From positions 62,001 through 126,000 of the forward strand of contig OMXS01000007.1 of the NCBI GenBank assembly GCA_900315095.1: a DNA stretch of 64,000 bases, in the 5' to 3' direction. Origin of the DNA: an uncultured Prevotellaceae bacterium (GTDB taxonomy: Bacteria > Bacteroidota > Bacteroidia > Bacteroidales > Bacteroidaceae). Within the stretch, counting starts at the first letter, position 1. Every line of letters begins with the position of its first letter. This document shows positions 42,764 through 52,141 of this stretch, piece by piece. Made by a program: the position numbers and the translations under genes. The notes under the pieces are model-generated. The model saw nothing but the letters and a program-made list of their open reading frames with translations, was not told the origin of the DNA and searched no databases.

Positions 42764-42895
42764 AATGCAAGAGATGTCCTTTCGCATTCTCATTGATGGT
42801 CTTTCGGGTGCTGAAAGGTATACTTTTGGGGTGCTAAAAGGTATACAACTGAGCGCTGAAAGATATACTTCTGAATGCTGAAAGACACGCTTTCG
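42764..42895 (+). repeat. 22-bp-period degenerate repeat array 3
   Basis: Six units of exactly 22 bp run 42764-42785, 42786-42807, 42808-42829, 42830-42851, 42852-42873 and 42874-42895. Common words are GCTGAAAGGTATACTTTTGG and GCTGAAAGATATACTTCTG, whose AAAGGTATACTTT core is nearly palindromic. It lies between the HU-LysM stop codon (14 bp before) and the terminator at 42933. Confidence 0.75.
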
Positions 42896-42932
42896 GCCAC
42901 TTGTTGCAAACGACTTTAAGGGTATTAAACAT

Positions 42933-42968
42933 AAAGTTTCTTAAAAGTAAGTTTTAAGAAACTTTTTT
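42933..42968 (+). terminator. terminator after the HU-LysM gene
   Basis: A perfect 14-bp stem, AAAGTTTCTTAAAA (42933-42946) with TTTTAAGAAACTTT (42952-42965), and a T-rich tail. Confidence 0.85.
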
Positions 42969-43013
42969 AATACTTTTTAGTCGCGTTTTTTCGGTTATCA
43001 GATGTGAAATTAT

Positions 43014-43021
43014 TACTTTTG
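43014..43021 (+). promoter_or_regulatory. moxR-Bat operon promoter -7 box
   Basis: TACTTTTG, 39 bp before ATG 43061. It argues against a start at 43004. Confidence 0.55.
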
Positions 43022-43060
43022 CATCTGATTAAAGAACATAACTATATAAAAGACAAAAAT

Positions 43061-44056
43061 ATGGCAGAAGCTTTTGATATACGCGAGTTGAACAACCGTA
43101 TAGAGCAGCAGAGTTCGTTTATTAGTACCCTTACCGCGGGTATGGATCGTGTGATAGTAGGACAGAAGCACTTGGTGGATTCTCTCCTTATAGGACTTCT
43201 TAGTGACGGACACATACTTCTTGAGGGTGTGCCTGGTCTGGCTAAGACTCTTGCTATCAAAACATTGGCACAACTAATCGATGCCGATTACAGCCGCATA
43301 CAATTCACTCCAGACTTGTTGCCGGCAGACGTTATCGGAACATTGATATACTCTCAGAAAGACGAGAACTTCCATGTGAAGAAAGGTCCGGTATTTGCTA
43401 ACTTCGTATTGGCAGACGAAATCAACCGCGCTCCAGCCAAGGTGCAGAGCGCTTTGCTTGAGGCAATGCAGGAGCACATGGTCACTATAGGAAGCGAGAC
43501 ATTCAAACTTCCCAACCCATTCCTCGTTATGGCAACGCAAAACCCGATAGAGCAGGAGGGTACATACCCGCTCCCGGAGGCTCAGGTGGACCGTTTCATG
43601 CTGAAGGTTGTTATTGACTATCCTTCAATAGAGGAGGAGAAACTGATTATTCGCGAGAATCTTCAGAGTTCGTTGCCTACAGTTACGCCGGTAATCACTT
43701 CAGAGGAAATTCTCAGTGCCCGTGATGTGGTTCGCCAGGTGTACATCGACGAAAAGATTGAGCAGTATATCGCCGACATCGTTTTTGCAACACGTTATCC
43801 TGAAAAGTACAACCTTACGTCGCTTAAGGACATGATTACGTTCGGCGGTTCTCCGCGTGCGTCCATCAATTTGGCAAAGGCAGCCCGCGCTTATGCCTTC
43901 ATCAAGCGCAGAGGATATGTAGTGCCTGAGGATGTACGCGCTGTTGCCCATGACGTTCTTCGTCATCGCATCGGATTGAGTTATGAAGCTGAAGCAAGCA
44001 ATGTCACCAGCGAGGAAATCGTAAGCAAGATTATCAACAAGGTTGAGGTGCCCTGA
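43061..44056 (+). CDS. MoxR family AAA+ ATPase
   Basis: The 331-residue protein has Walker A GVPGLAKT, Walker B ADEINRAPAK and sensor 1 ATQNPIEQEGTYPLPEAQ, as in MoxR chaperone-like ATPases that work with VWA proteins. It opens the Bat operon and probably remodels or activates the VWA proteins encoded downstream. The start ATG 43061 gives MAEAFDIRELN, and a longer frame from 43004 crosses the promoter. First of a run of co-directional genes reaching 56.3 kb. Confidence 0.95.
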   Translation: MAEAFDIRELNNRIEQQSSFISTLTAGMDRVIVGQKHLVDSLLIGLLSDGHILLEGVPGLAKTLAIKTLAQLIDADYSRIQFTPDLLPADVIGTLIYSQKDENFHVKKGPVFANFVLADEINRAPAKVQSALLEAMQEHMVTIGSETFKLPNPFLVMATQNPIEQEGTYPLPEAQVDRFMLKVVIDYPSIEEEKLIIRENLQSSLPTVTPVITSEEILSARDVVRQVYIDEKIEQYIADIVFATRYPEKYNLTSLKDMITFGGSPRASINLAKAARAYAFIKRRGYVVPEDVRAVAHDVLRHRIGLSYEAEASNVTSEEIVSKIINKVEVP

Positions 44057-44109
44057 TGATTCCCGTTGTTGGCAAAACAGTTTGTTTTATACCGTAAATT
44101 AGAATATAG

Positions 44110-44979
44110 ATGGAAACATCGGACATACTGAAAAAGGTTCGTAAGATTGAAATAAAGACACGAGGCTTGAGTCGCAATATCTTTGCCGGCCAGTACCATT
44201 CGGCTTTCAAAGGCCGCGGTATGGCGTTCAGCGAGGTGCGCGAATACCAGTTTGGTGACGATGTTCGTGATATTGACTGGAATGTCACCGCACGTTTTCA
44301 TCGCCCTTATGTAAAGGTTTATGAGGAGGAACGTGAACTTACGGTGATGCTGCTCATTGATGTCAGCGGCTCTCTCGATTTCGGAACGAAGAAGCAAATG
44401 AAGCGTGATATGGTAACGGAAATAGCCGCAACGCTTGCATTCAGCGCCATTCAGAACAACGATAAGATTGGAGTGGTGTTCTTCTCGGACAAGGTTGAGA
44501 AGTATATTCCGCCCAAGAAGGGCAGAAAGCATATCTTGTACATCATACGAGAGATGCTCGATTTCCAGGCTTCAAGCAAGAAGACCAATCTTAAAAATGC
44601 CGTTGAGTTCCTCACAGGTGTCACCAAGAGACGTTGCACAGCTTTCGTCTTGAGCGACTTCTTCGACCAGAGCGACTATGAGAACGCCCTTACTATATGC
44701 AACAGAAAGCATGATGTAGTGGCTATTCAGGTGTACGACCAGAGGGCGAAGGAACTTCCTGACGTGGGCATAATGAAAGTGTTGGATGCCGAGACGGGGC
44801 ATGAGATGTATATCGACACCAGCAGCAAGAAACTACGTGCTGCCCATCACAATTATTGGCTCAAACGTCAGAGGCTTCTGAACGAAACTTTCGTGAAGAG
44901 CAGAGTGGACAATGTTTCAATCTCGACTACTGATGATTATGTGAAATCTCTTATGCAACTGTTTGCTATGAGAGGCTGA
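44110..44979 (+). CDS. DUF58 domain protein (Bat operon)
   Basis: The 289-residue protein has the DUF58 start RKIEIKTRGLSRNIFAGQYHSAFKGRG and a VWA-like core with LLIDVSGSLDFG, a degenerate metal-ion site. It is the usual second gene of moxR-Bat operons and probably contacts MoxR. 53 bp after moxR. Confidence 0.92.
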   Translation: METSDILKKVRKIEIKTRGLSRNIFAGQYHSAFKGRGMAFSEVREYQFGDDVRDIDWNVTARFHRPYVKVYEEERELTVMLLIDVSGSLDFGTKKQMKRDMVTEIAATLAFSAIQNNDKIGVVFFSDKVEKYIPPKKGRKHILYIIREMLDFQASSKKTNLKNAVEFLTGVTKRRCTAFVLSDFFDQSDYENALTICNRKHDVVAIQVYDQRAKELPDVGIMKVLDAETGHEMYIDTSSKKLRAAHHNYWLKRQRLLNETFVKSRVDNVSISTTDDYVKSLMQLFAMRG

Positions 44980-45017
44980 AATTAAAGATAGATATTATAA
45001 GTGAACGTTGATTATAA

Positions 45018-46124
45018 ATGTTTATTGATTTGAAGAAGATATCATTCGTAATACTGCTGATGCTGAGCGTGTTGCCGATAAAGGCTCAAGTAGAAGTGAA
45101 AACGCAGATCGACTCTACGGAGATACTTATCGGACAGCAGGCGCACATCACTCTTGACGTTACGCTTAAGTCAGGAATGAAACTTGTTCTTCCTGAATTT
45201 AAACCCCAGCAGAACATCACTCCTGGCGTGGAAGTGGTGGAGCAGAGTGTTGCCGACACCTCTTCTTTGGGAGACGACAAACTAAAGATATCACGAGTTT
45301 ACACTCTCACTTCCTTTGACGAGAACATCTACTATATCCCTGCAATGAATGTGAAGGTGGACGGCAAGGACTATAAGAGTAAGGAACTTGCTCTGAAGGT
45401 GCTTACCGTAGAGGTTGACACGCTTCATCCTGAAAAGTTCTACCCCCCGAAAGATGTGCAGAACAATCCATTCAAATGGGAGGATTGGAGCACCATATTC
45501 TGGATGGGCATGATTCTTACTGCTCTCGTCATTCTTGCATATTATCTCTATACAAGATTCAAGGAAAACAAGCCTATCATTGCTAAGGTTAAGTTCGTCA
45601 AGCGATTGTTGCCGCACCAGAAGGCGATGAACGAGATTGAGCGCATCAAGGCAAACAATCTTGTGTCTTCTGACAACCAGAAGGAGTATTACACGCAACT
45701 GACGGACACCCTGCGAAAATACATAGAAGAACGCTTTGGTTTCAACGCTATGGAGATGACAAGTTCTGAGATAATCTCAAGTCTTAAGTCTCATGGCGAC
45801 AATGAAATGATTAGCGAACTCAATCAACTGTTCGAGACGGCAGACCTCGTGAAGTTTGCCAAGTATTCAACGTTGATTAACGAGAACGATAATAATCTTG
45901 TGAACGCTATACAATATATCAACTCCACTAAGATGGAAGACCAGCCTCAGGTGGAGAGGGTGGAGCCGGTGCTTACCAACCAAGAGAAGCAGGATATTCG
46001 CTCTAGAACAATCCTGAAATGGGTGATTGGCATTCTGGCTGTCATTTGTCTGGCGATATTGGTATATATTATTTATAACTCGGCAGTACTTCTGTCGTAC
46101 GAACTTGAAACATGGACTTTCTAA
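45018..46124 (+). CDS. Bat operon membrane protein, BatD-N-like
   Basis: The 368-residue protein has a signal peptide (to IKA-QVEV), a periplasmic Ig-like segment (IDSTEILIGQQAHITLDV), a membrane helix near 157-177, a cytoplasmic part and a second helix at 334-355. The periplasmic part resembles the first domain of BatD, so it is probably a structural component of the same complex. Its 3' end overlaps the batA start by 13 bp. No separate gene name is known to me. Confidence 0.78.
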   Translation: MFIDLKKISFVILLMLSVLPIKAQVEVKTQIDSTEILIGQQAHITLDVTLKSGMKLVLPEFKPQQNITPGVEVVEQSVADTSSLGDDKLKISRVYTLTSFDENIYYIPAMNVKVDGKDYKSKELALKVLTVEVDTLHPEKFYPPKDVQNNPFKWEDWSTIFWMGMILTALVILAYYLYTRFKENKPIIAKVKFVKRLLPHQKAMNEIERIKANNLVSSDNQKEYYTQLTDTLRKYIEERFGFNAMEMTSSEIISSLKSHGDNEMISELNQLFETADLVKFAKYSTLINENDNNLVNAIQYINSTKMEDQPQVERVEPVLTNQEKQDIRSRTILKWVIGILAVICLAILVYIIYNSAVLLSYELETWTF

Positions 46125-47110
46125 ATAAAGAGTGCTTCCTGTTGTTGTTGCTGCTTGTACCGTATTTCTTATGGTACATGCTCTATCGTAAGAAGAGCGA
46201 GCCGACAATGAAGATGAGCGACACCAACGTCTATCGCTTTGCTCCTAAGAGCATGAAGATGCGTTTGATGTGGCTCCCTGATATGCTTCGAGTGCTCACT
46301 TTTATACTTATAGTTATCATTTTAGCACGTCCCCAGACGCATACTTCATGGGGCAGCCGAACCGTTGAAGGCATTGACATTATGCTTGCAATGGATGTCT
46401 CTACCAGTATGCTTGCCGAAGACCTTAAACCAAACAGAATCGAGGCGGCAAAGGACGTTGCCACAGAGTTCATTTCCGACCGTCCAGATGACAATATCGG
46501 CCTGACCGTTTTTGCTGGCGAGGCATTTACACAATGCCCAATGACCACCGACCATGCTTCACTTCTTAATCTGCTTAAGAATGTGCGTACAGATATCGCC
46601 GCGAGAGGACTCATTGAAGACGGAACGGCAATAGGTATGGGACTGGCAAATGCCGTCAGCCGACTCAAGGAAAGCAAAACCAAAAGCAAGGTTGTTATCC
46701 TGCTTACCGACGGTAGTAATAACATGGGTGACATCTCACCATTAACGGCCGCCAATATTGCCAAGAGTCTTGGAATTCGTGTTTATACAGTCGCTGTCGG
46801 TTCTAAAACTGTTGCTCCTTATCCTGTACAGATAGGTGGAACCACACAATATGTAAATGCCCGTGCAGACATTGATACTAAGACGCTTAGTGACATTGCC
46901 GCTACGGCCGACGGCCATTTCTATCGCGCCACGAACAATACTGAGTTGAAACAGATATATAAAGATATTGACCAATTGGAAAAGACGAGGCTCGACGTGA
47001 AGAAGTTCTCGCGTCATTATGATGCTTACCAGCCGTTTGCTTTGGCTGCTTTGGTGTCATTGTTACTTGAGATATTCTTGCGTCTTGTTGTATTCCGTCG
47101 CATACCATAA
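46112..47110 (+). CDS. batA: VWA domain membrane protein BatA
   Basis: The 332-residue protein has membrane helices near 5-20 and 52-70, a von Willebrand A domain with metal site DVSTSM and LLTDGSNN, and a C-terminal helix. It is involved in aerotolerance in Bacteroides, where the bat genes were first described. Thirteen bp separate it from batB. Confidence 0.92.
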   Translation: MDFLNKECFLLLLLLVPYFLWYMLYRKKSEPTMKMSDTNVYRFAPKSMKMRLMWLPDMLRVLTFILIVIILARPQTHTSWGSRTVEGIDIMLAMDVSTSMLAEDLKPNRIEAAKDVATEFISDRPDDNIGLTVFAGEAFTQCPMTTDHASLLNLLKNVRTDIAARGLIEDGTAIGMGLANAVSRLKESKTKSKVVILLTDGSNNMGDISPLTAANIAKSLGIRVYTVAVGSKTVAPYPVQIGGTTQYVNARADIDTKTLSDIAATADGHFYRATNNTELKQIYKDIDQLEKTRLDVKKFSRHYDAYQPFALAALVSLLLEIFLRLVVFRRIP

Positions 47111-47123
47111 ATATAGATAGCAA

Positions 47124-48170
47124 ATGTTCAGATTCGAGAATCCTATATATTTATACCTATTGGTGCTTATTCCGATGCTGGTTCTTCTTAGAAGAGTCAT
47201 GCAGAAGAACAGGAAAAAGAGGCTTAAGAAGTTTGGCGACCTTGACCTTCTTAAGTCTTTGATGCCTGATGTTTCCAATACTCGACGTGCTGTAAAGTTC
47301 TGGTTGTTGATGGCGGCGCTCGCTCTGATAATAGTGATGCTTGCGAGACCTCAGATGGGTTCCAAAATAAGCAATGAGACACGCAACGGAATAGAGGCGA
47401 TTATCGCTCTCGACATAAGCAATTCGATGATGGCAGAAGATGTTGTCCCATCGCGTTTGGACAAGAGTAAGATGCTCATAGAGAACATGGTGGACAACTT
47501 TACAAACGACAAGGTGGGCCTTGTTGTGTTTGCCGGAGATGCTTTCATTCAACTCCCGATAACAAGCGACTATGTTTCTGCCAAGATGTTCATGCAGAAC
47601 ACCACTCCTTCCCTTATCGCTTCTCAAGGTACAAACATAGCAGAGGCAATCAGAATGGCATCGAGCAGTTTCACGAAAGCAGAGAATATAGGGCGTGCCA
47701 TCATAGTAATTACCGATGGAGAAGACCATGAGGGTGGGGCAGAAGAGGCCGCCGCTGCCGCTAAAAAGAAAGGAATCAACGTTTTCGTTCTTGGCGTCGG
47801 CTCGACAAAAGGCTCTCTTATACCTGATGGACAAGGTGGTTATATGAAAGACAATACAGGCACCGAGGTGATGTCTTCACTTAATGAGAACATGTGTAAG
47901 CAAATTGCTGAAGCAGGCGGTGGCGGCTATATTCATGTTGACAACACAAATGTAGCACAGGAAAAGCTTAATGCCGCTTTGGCAAAACTTCAAAAGGGAG
48001 AGATAGACAGCGTGATATATAGCGAGTTCGACGAGCAGTTCCGTGCTGTCGCCATCATCGTTTTGATATTGCTTATAGTAGAGGTGTGCATAATGGAGAG
48101 CCGCAATCCATTGCTGAAGGATGTGAAACTCTTCAAGAGCAGGAACAAAGTAAAGGAGAATTTGCAATGA
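47124..48170 (+). CDS. batB: VWA domain membrane protein BatB
   Basis: The 348-residue protein has two N-terminal helices and a VWA domain with DISNSM and VITDGEDHEGG. A helix near 305-325 precedes a charged tail. It is a paralogue of BatA with the same topology. The stop overlaps the batC start (ATGA). Confidence 0.92.
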   Translation: MFRFENPIYLYLLVLIPMLVLLRRVMQKNRKKRLKKFGDLDLLKSLMPDVSNTRRAVKFWLLMAALALIIVMLARPQMGSKISNETRNGIEAIIALDISNSMMAEDVVPSRLDKSKMLIENMVDNFTNDKVGLVVFAGDAFIQLPITSDYVSAKMFMQNTTPSLIASQGTNIAEAIRMASSSFTKAENIGRAIIVITDGEDHEGGAEEAAAAAKKKGINVFVLGVGSTKGSLIPDGQGGYMKDNTGTEVMSSLNENMCKQIAEAGGGGYIHVDNTNVAQEKLNAALAKLQKGEIDSVIYSEFDEQFRAVAIIVLILLIVEVCIMESRNPLLKDVKLFKSRNKVKENLQ

Positions 48171-48856
48171 GAAATATTGTTGTATTCATACTCTTGATGA
48201 TTGCTTCGGTGGCGTTCGCTCAGAATGACCGCGATTATATAAGAAGCGGAAACAGGCTCTATAGAAACAAGAGCTTTGACAAGGCAGAGGTGGAGTACCG
48301 CAAAGCTGTATCAGCAAATGCCGAGAATCCGCAAGCCGTATATAATCTCGGATGTTCAATGATGATGCAGCAAAAGGATTCTGTTGCCATACAGTACTTT
48401 GAACGCGCATCAAAGTTGGAGACAAACAAACTTCGCCGTGCTAAGTCTAATCATAACATTGGGGTTATACTGCAGAACCACAAGATGTACGACAAGGCAA
48501 TTGAAGCATATAAGCAGGCGCTTCGCGACAATCCTAATGATGATGAAACGCGCTATAACCTTGCTCTTTGCAAGAAACTTCTGAAGAACAATCCTGATAA
48601 CAACAAGCAAAACAAGAATCAGGACAAGGACAAGAATCAAGATAAGAACAAGGAAGAGAACAAAGACAACGATAAGGATAAAGACAAGAACAAAGATAAA
48701 AAGGACCAGCAGAATCCTCCTCCTCAGGAACAGATGAGCAAGGATAATGCAGAACAACTTCTCAACGCGGCGATGCAGAACGAGAAACAAACTCAACAGA
48801 GACTTCAGAAAGCTATGCAGCAGCCGAGAAAAACTCGTAGTCAGAAGAATTGGTAA
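48167..48856 (+). CDS. batC: TPR protein BatC
   Basis: The 229-residue exported protein has a signal peptide (MRNIVVFILLMIASVAFA) and TPR helices at about 25-145 (AEVEYRKAVSANAENPQAVYN). A very charged Lys/Asp/Asn tract (about 145-190) and a Gln-rich end follow. TPR repeats probably link the Bat proteins in the periplasm. A longer frame from 48086 lies inside batB; the ATGA overlap marks the true start. Confidence 0.9.
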   Translation: MRNIVVFILLMIASVAFAQNDRDYIRSGNRLYRNKSFDKAEVEYRKAVSANAENPQAVYNLGCSMMMQQKDSVAIQYFERASKLETNKLRRAKSNHNIGVILQNHKMYDKAIEAYKQALRDNPNDDETRYNLALCKKLLKNNPDNNKQNKNQDKDKNQDKNKEENKDNDKDKDKNKDKKDQQNPPPQEQMSKDNAEQLLNAAMQNEKQTQQRLQKAMQQPRKTRSQKNW

Positions 48857-48873
48857 ACATAAAAATAAGTTAT

Positions 48874-51435
48874 ATGAGGCGATTATATACACTTTTATTA
48901 TGTATTGTTATGTTTGTGGCGGCAAAGTCACAGACACTTACCGTTAATGCTCCTTCCCATGTGACAACTGGCGAGAATTTCCGCTTGACATATACTACCA
49001 ATACTCAGAACGTAGGTGATTTAAGTTTAGGAAATCTTCCAGAAGGACTCGAACTTATTGCGGGACCTTATAAGTCGTCACAGTCGAGTTTTCAAATGGT
49101 AAACGGGCATACTAGCAGCAGCAGTTCCGTTACCTTTACTTTTATAGTAAGTGCCAATAAGGCGGGCAACTATACCATTCCTGCAGCCCACTTGAATACT
49201 GGTGGCAAAACAATTAGTTCATCTGCCGCGAGACTATCGGTATCAGGAACCGCCGCTAATACAGGAGGCGCACCTCGTATGCATGATGACAGCGAGCCTT
49301 CAAGAGGCGTTCGTAATGCAGGAACTCCTATTTCTGGCAGCGATTTGTTTATAAAGGTAAGTGCCAACAAGACTCGAGTATATGAGCAAGAGCCTGTTTT
49401 GTTGACTTATAAGGTTTACACTCTCGTTGAACTTACGCAACTTGAGGGAAAGATGCCAGACCTTACAGGCTTCCATACACAAGAAGTGAAATTGCCGCAG
49501 CAGAAGTCTTTCCATATTGAAAACGTGAACGGAAAGAATTATCGTTGCGTTACTTGGAGCCAATACGTGATGTACCCGCAAATGACGGGAAAGCTTGAGA
49601 TTCCGAGCATCACGTTCAACGGTACCGTAGTTCAGCAGAACAGGAACGTTGATCCTTTCGAGGCGTTCCTCAATGGAGGCTCTGGATATGTTGAAGTAAA
49701 GCGAAGCATAAACGCACCAGGCGTAACAATACAGGTAGATCCTTTACCCGAAAAGCCTGAGAACTTCTCTGGCGGAGTGGGAACATTCAACATTTCTGCC
49801 CAGTTGGATAACAAGGAGATTAAGGCGGGAACGCCTTTGGCATTGCGAATCATCGTTAGTGGAAACGGTAACCTGAAACTCTTGAAGCAGCCAGTAGTGT
49901 CTTTCCCTAAGGATTTTGACAAATATGACCCAAAGGTAACAGACAAGACGTCGCTTACAAGCAACGGTCTTGAAGGCAGTATGATATACGATTACCTTGC
50001 TGTTCCTCGCAACCAAGGTAACTTTACAATACCACCTGTGGAGTTTACTTATTTCGACACCTCTTCAAAGTCATATAAGACAATAAAGACTCAACCGTTA
50101 AATATAACCGTGGAGAAGGGTGATGGCACCAGCGATTCTGAGGAATTCTTTGATGTGAAGAATCAGGATATTCACCAGATAAAGACTGGCGACACCAAGG
50201 TTGTTGCCCCAGACGCGTTCTTCTTCGGCTCTATAAAATACTTGTTGATTATCGGTATTATCTTCATTTTGTTCCTTGCGCTCTTACTGGTGTTCAGAAA
50301 GAGGGCGATAGACAACGCCAATGTTGTGATGATGAAGGGCAAGAAAGCCAACAAGGTGGCAACAAAGAGACTCCAGTTGGCCAAGTCGATGATGATGAGC
50401 AACCGTTCTTCAGAGTTCTACGACGAAGTGCTTAGAGCCTTGTATGGATATGTTGGCGACAAGTTTAATCTTCCTGTTGAGCATCTGTCACGCGAGAACA
50501 TAAGCGAGCTCCTTACCGCTAAGGGCGTAGAAGATGCTACAATAAAACAGTTTGTAGGTGCTATTGACGAATGTGAGTATGAGAGATATGCTCCAGGTGA
50601 TGCCAAGGGAAATATGAATAAGACATTTGAGTCGGCAATGACAGCCATTATGAATATCGAAGAAACAGTCAAGAAGGGCAAGAAATCGGCAACTGTGGTG
50701 CTTCTGATGTTGCTCGTTCTCATTCCTTCCTCTTCATTTGCGCAAAAGTCATTGAAGGCTTTAGGCGATGAGGCATACGGCAAGGGTAACTACCAGCAGG
50801 CAATAAACGATTATGAACAACTGCTTAAGCAGGGTGTAAGCGCCGATGTTTACTACAATCTCGGCAATGCATATTACCGTTCGGAGAATATCACTAAGGC
50901 GATAATTAATTATGAGAGAGCGTTGCTCTTGTCGCCTGGTGACGAGGACATTCGCTTCAATCTGCAACTTGCCCGTTCAAAGACGATAGACAAGATAACG
51001 CCTGAGAGCGAGATGTTCTTTGTCACTTGGTATCGCTCTTTGGTAAATATGACGAGCGTGGACGGCTGGGCTTATATTGCTCTTGTTAGCCTTTTGGCGG
51101 CTTTGTGTCTTGCACTTGTCTATCTCTTCGCCTCTAAAGTATGGCTTAGGAAGATAGGTTTCTTTGCCGGAATACTTATGGTCGTGCTGTTCATAGTGTC
51201 TAATATCTTCGCATATCATCAAAGAAGAATACTCGACAACCGCACAAGTGCCATTGTCATAGCACCTTCTGTAAATGTCAAGACCACACCTGAGGCAGCC
51301 GCAAAAGACGCATTCCTCATTCACGAAGGCACAAAGGTGGAAATCACAGACGACTCGATGAACGACTGGAAGTGCATACATCTTGCCAACGGTAAGGAAG
51401 GATGGGTTTCAACAAAGGTGCTTGAAAGAATTTAA
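48874..51435 (+). CDS. batD: BatD-BatE fusion protein
   Basis: The 853-residue protein has a signal peptide (MRRLYTLLLCIVMFVAA), Ig-like BatD repeats to about 430, a membrane helix near 455-475 and a cytoplasmic part. An internal signal-peptide-like helix (VVLLMLLVLIPSSSFA, about 607-622) leads into a BatE-type region of TPRs (630-700), two membrane helices and a C-terminal SH3-like domain ending GKEGWVSTKVLERI. In Bacteroides, batD and batE are separate genes; here a single frame joins them without a stop. The ATG at 48850 inside batC adds eight residues and is less likely. The PAP2 gene follows 5 bp on. Confidence 0.88.
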   Translation: MRRLYTLLLCIVMFVAAKSQTLTVNAPSHVTTGENFRLTYTTNTQNVGDLSLGNLPEGLELIAGPYKSSQSSFQMVNGHTSSSSSVTFTFIVSANKAGNYTIPAAHLNTGGKTISSSAARLSVSGTAANTGGAPRMHDDSEPSRGVRNAGTPISGSDLFIKVSANKTRVYEQEPVLLTYKVYTLVELTQLEGKMPDLTGFHTQEVKLPQQKSFHIENVNGKNYRCVTWSQYVMYPQMTGKLEIPSITFNGTVVQQNRNVDPFEAFLNGGSGYVEVKRSINAPGVTIQVDPLPEKPENFSGGVGTFNISAQLDNKEIKAGTPLALRIIVSGNGNLKLLKQPVVSFPKDFDKYDPKVTDKTSLTSNGLEGSMIYDYLAVPRNQGNFTIPPVEFTYFDTSSKSYKTIKTQPLNITVEKGDGTSDSEEFFDVKNQDIHQIKTGDTKVVAPDAFFFGSIKYLLIIGIIFILFLALLLVFRKRAIDNANVVMMKGKKANKVATKRLQLAKSMMMSNRSSEFYDEVLRALYGYVGDKFNLPVEHLSRENISELLTAKGVEDATIKQFVGAIDECEYERYAPGDAKGNMNKTFESAMTAIMNIEETVKKGKKSATVVLLMLLVLIPSSSFAQKSLKALGDEAYGKGNYQQAINDYEQLLKQGVSADVYYNLGNAYYRSENITKAIINYERALLLSPGDEDIRFNLQLARSKTIDKITPESEMFFVTWYRSLVNMTSVDGWAYIALVSLLAALCLALVYLFASKVWLRKIGFFAGILMVVLFIVSNIFAYHQRRILDNRTSAIVIAPSVNVKTTPEAAAKDAFLIHEGTKVEITDDSMNDWKCIHLANGKEGWVSTKVLERI

Positions 51436-51440
51436 GTTAT

Positions 51441-52130
51441 ATGAACGAAATAATAAATATCGACCAGAGCATATTGTATCTGCTCAACGGAAGCCACTCG
51501 CTTTACGTTGACACGCTTATGACGGTATTCACAAATGCCTTCACATGGGTGCCTTTATATCTGGTACTGATATTTGTTATTATCAAGAACAACGAGACAA
51601 TGCCACAGATACTTCTTGCTATCGGCGGCGCTGTCTTGTGCGTTTTGATTACCGACTTGATAGCAGACTTTATAGTAAAGCCTTATGTTGAGCGTTGGAG
51701 ACCAACCCAGGACCCGTTTATTAAATATACAGTTGATGTGGTAAATGGTATTAGAGAGACAAAATACGGTTTCTTCTCTGCCCATGCGGCAAATACTTTC
51801 GGCATCGCCGTGTTCGTTTCTCTGCTTGTAAGAAGCAAGATGCTGACGTGGATGATGTGCCTTTGGTCGTTGCTCAACTGCTATACGCGCCTTTATCTTG
51901 GCGTTCATTATCCTGGAGATATTCTTGTAGGATTGTTCTGCGGGGCAGTAGTGGGCGTGCTGGTTTATTTTGCATACTTCAAGATATATAATAAGATTTC
52001 CCCCAATCTTAACTATATCTCAACTCAATACACATCGACTGGATATAGTCATAATGACATCCATCTGGTCTTTAACATCATGATGTACACAATAGTCGTT
52101 GTTTCTATATGTGCCATCTTTGTTAGATAA
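51441..52130 (+). CDS. PAP2 family membrane phosphatase
   Basis: The 229-residue protein has six hydrophobic helices and the three PAP2 signatures: KPYVERWRPT, SAHAANTFG and TRLYLGVHYPGD. It probably dephosphorylates undecaprenyl pyrophosphate or another lipid phosphate in the inner membrane. The histidine-bearing motifs are all present. It is tightly packed with batD before and queA after. Confidence 0.88.
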   Translation: MNEIINIDQSILYLLNGSHSLYVDTLMTVFTNAFTWVPLYLVLIFVIIKNNETMPQILLAIGGAVLCVLITDLIADFIVKPYVERWRPTQDPFIKYTVDVVNGIRETKYGFFSAHAANTFGIAVFVSLLVRSKMLTWMMCLWSLLNCYTRLYLGVHYPGDILVGLFCGAVVGVLVYFAYFKIYNKISPNLNYISTQYTSTGYSHNDIHLVFNIMMYTIVVVSICAIFVR

Positions 52131-52141
52131 AAAGATAAATA

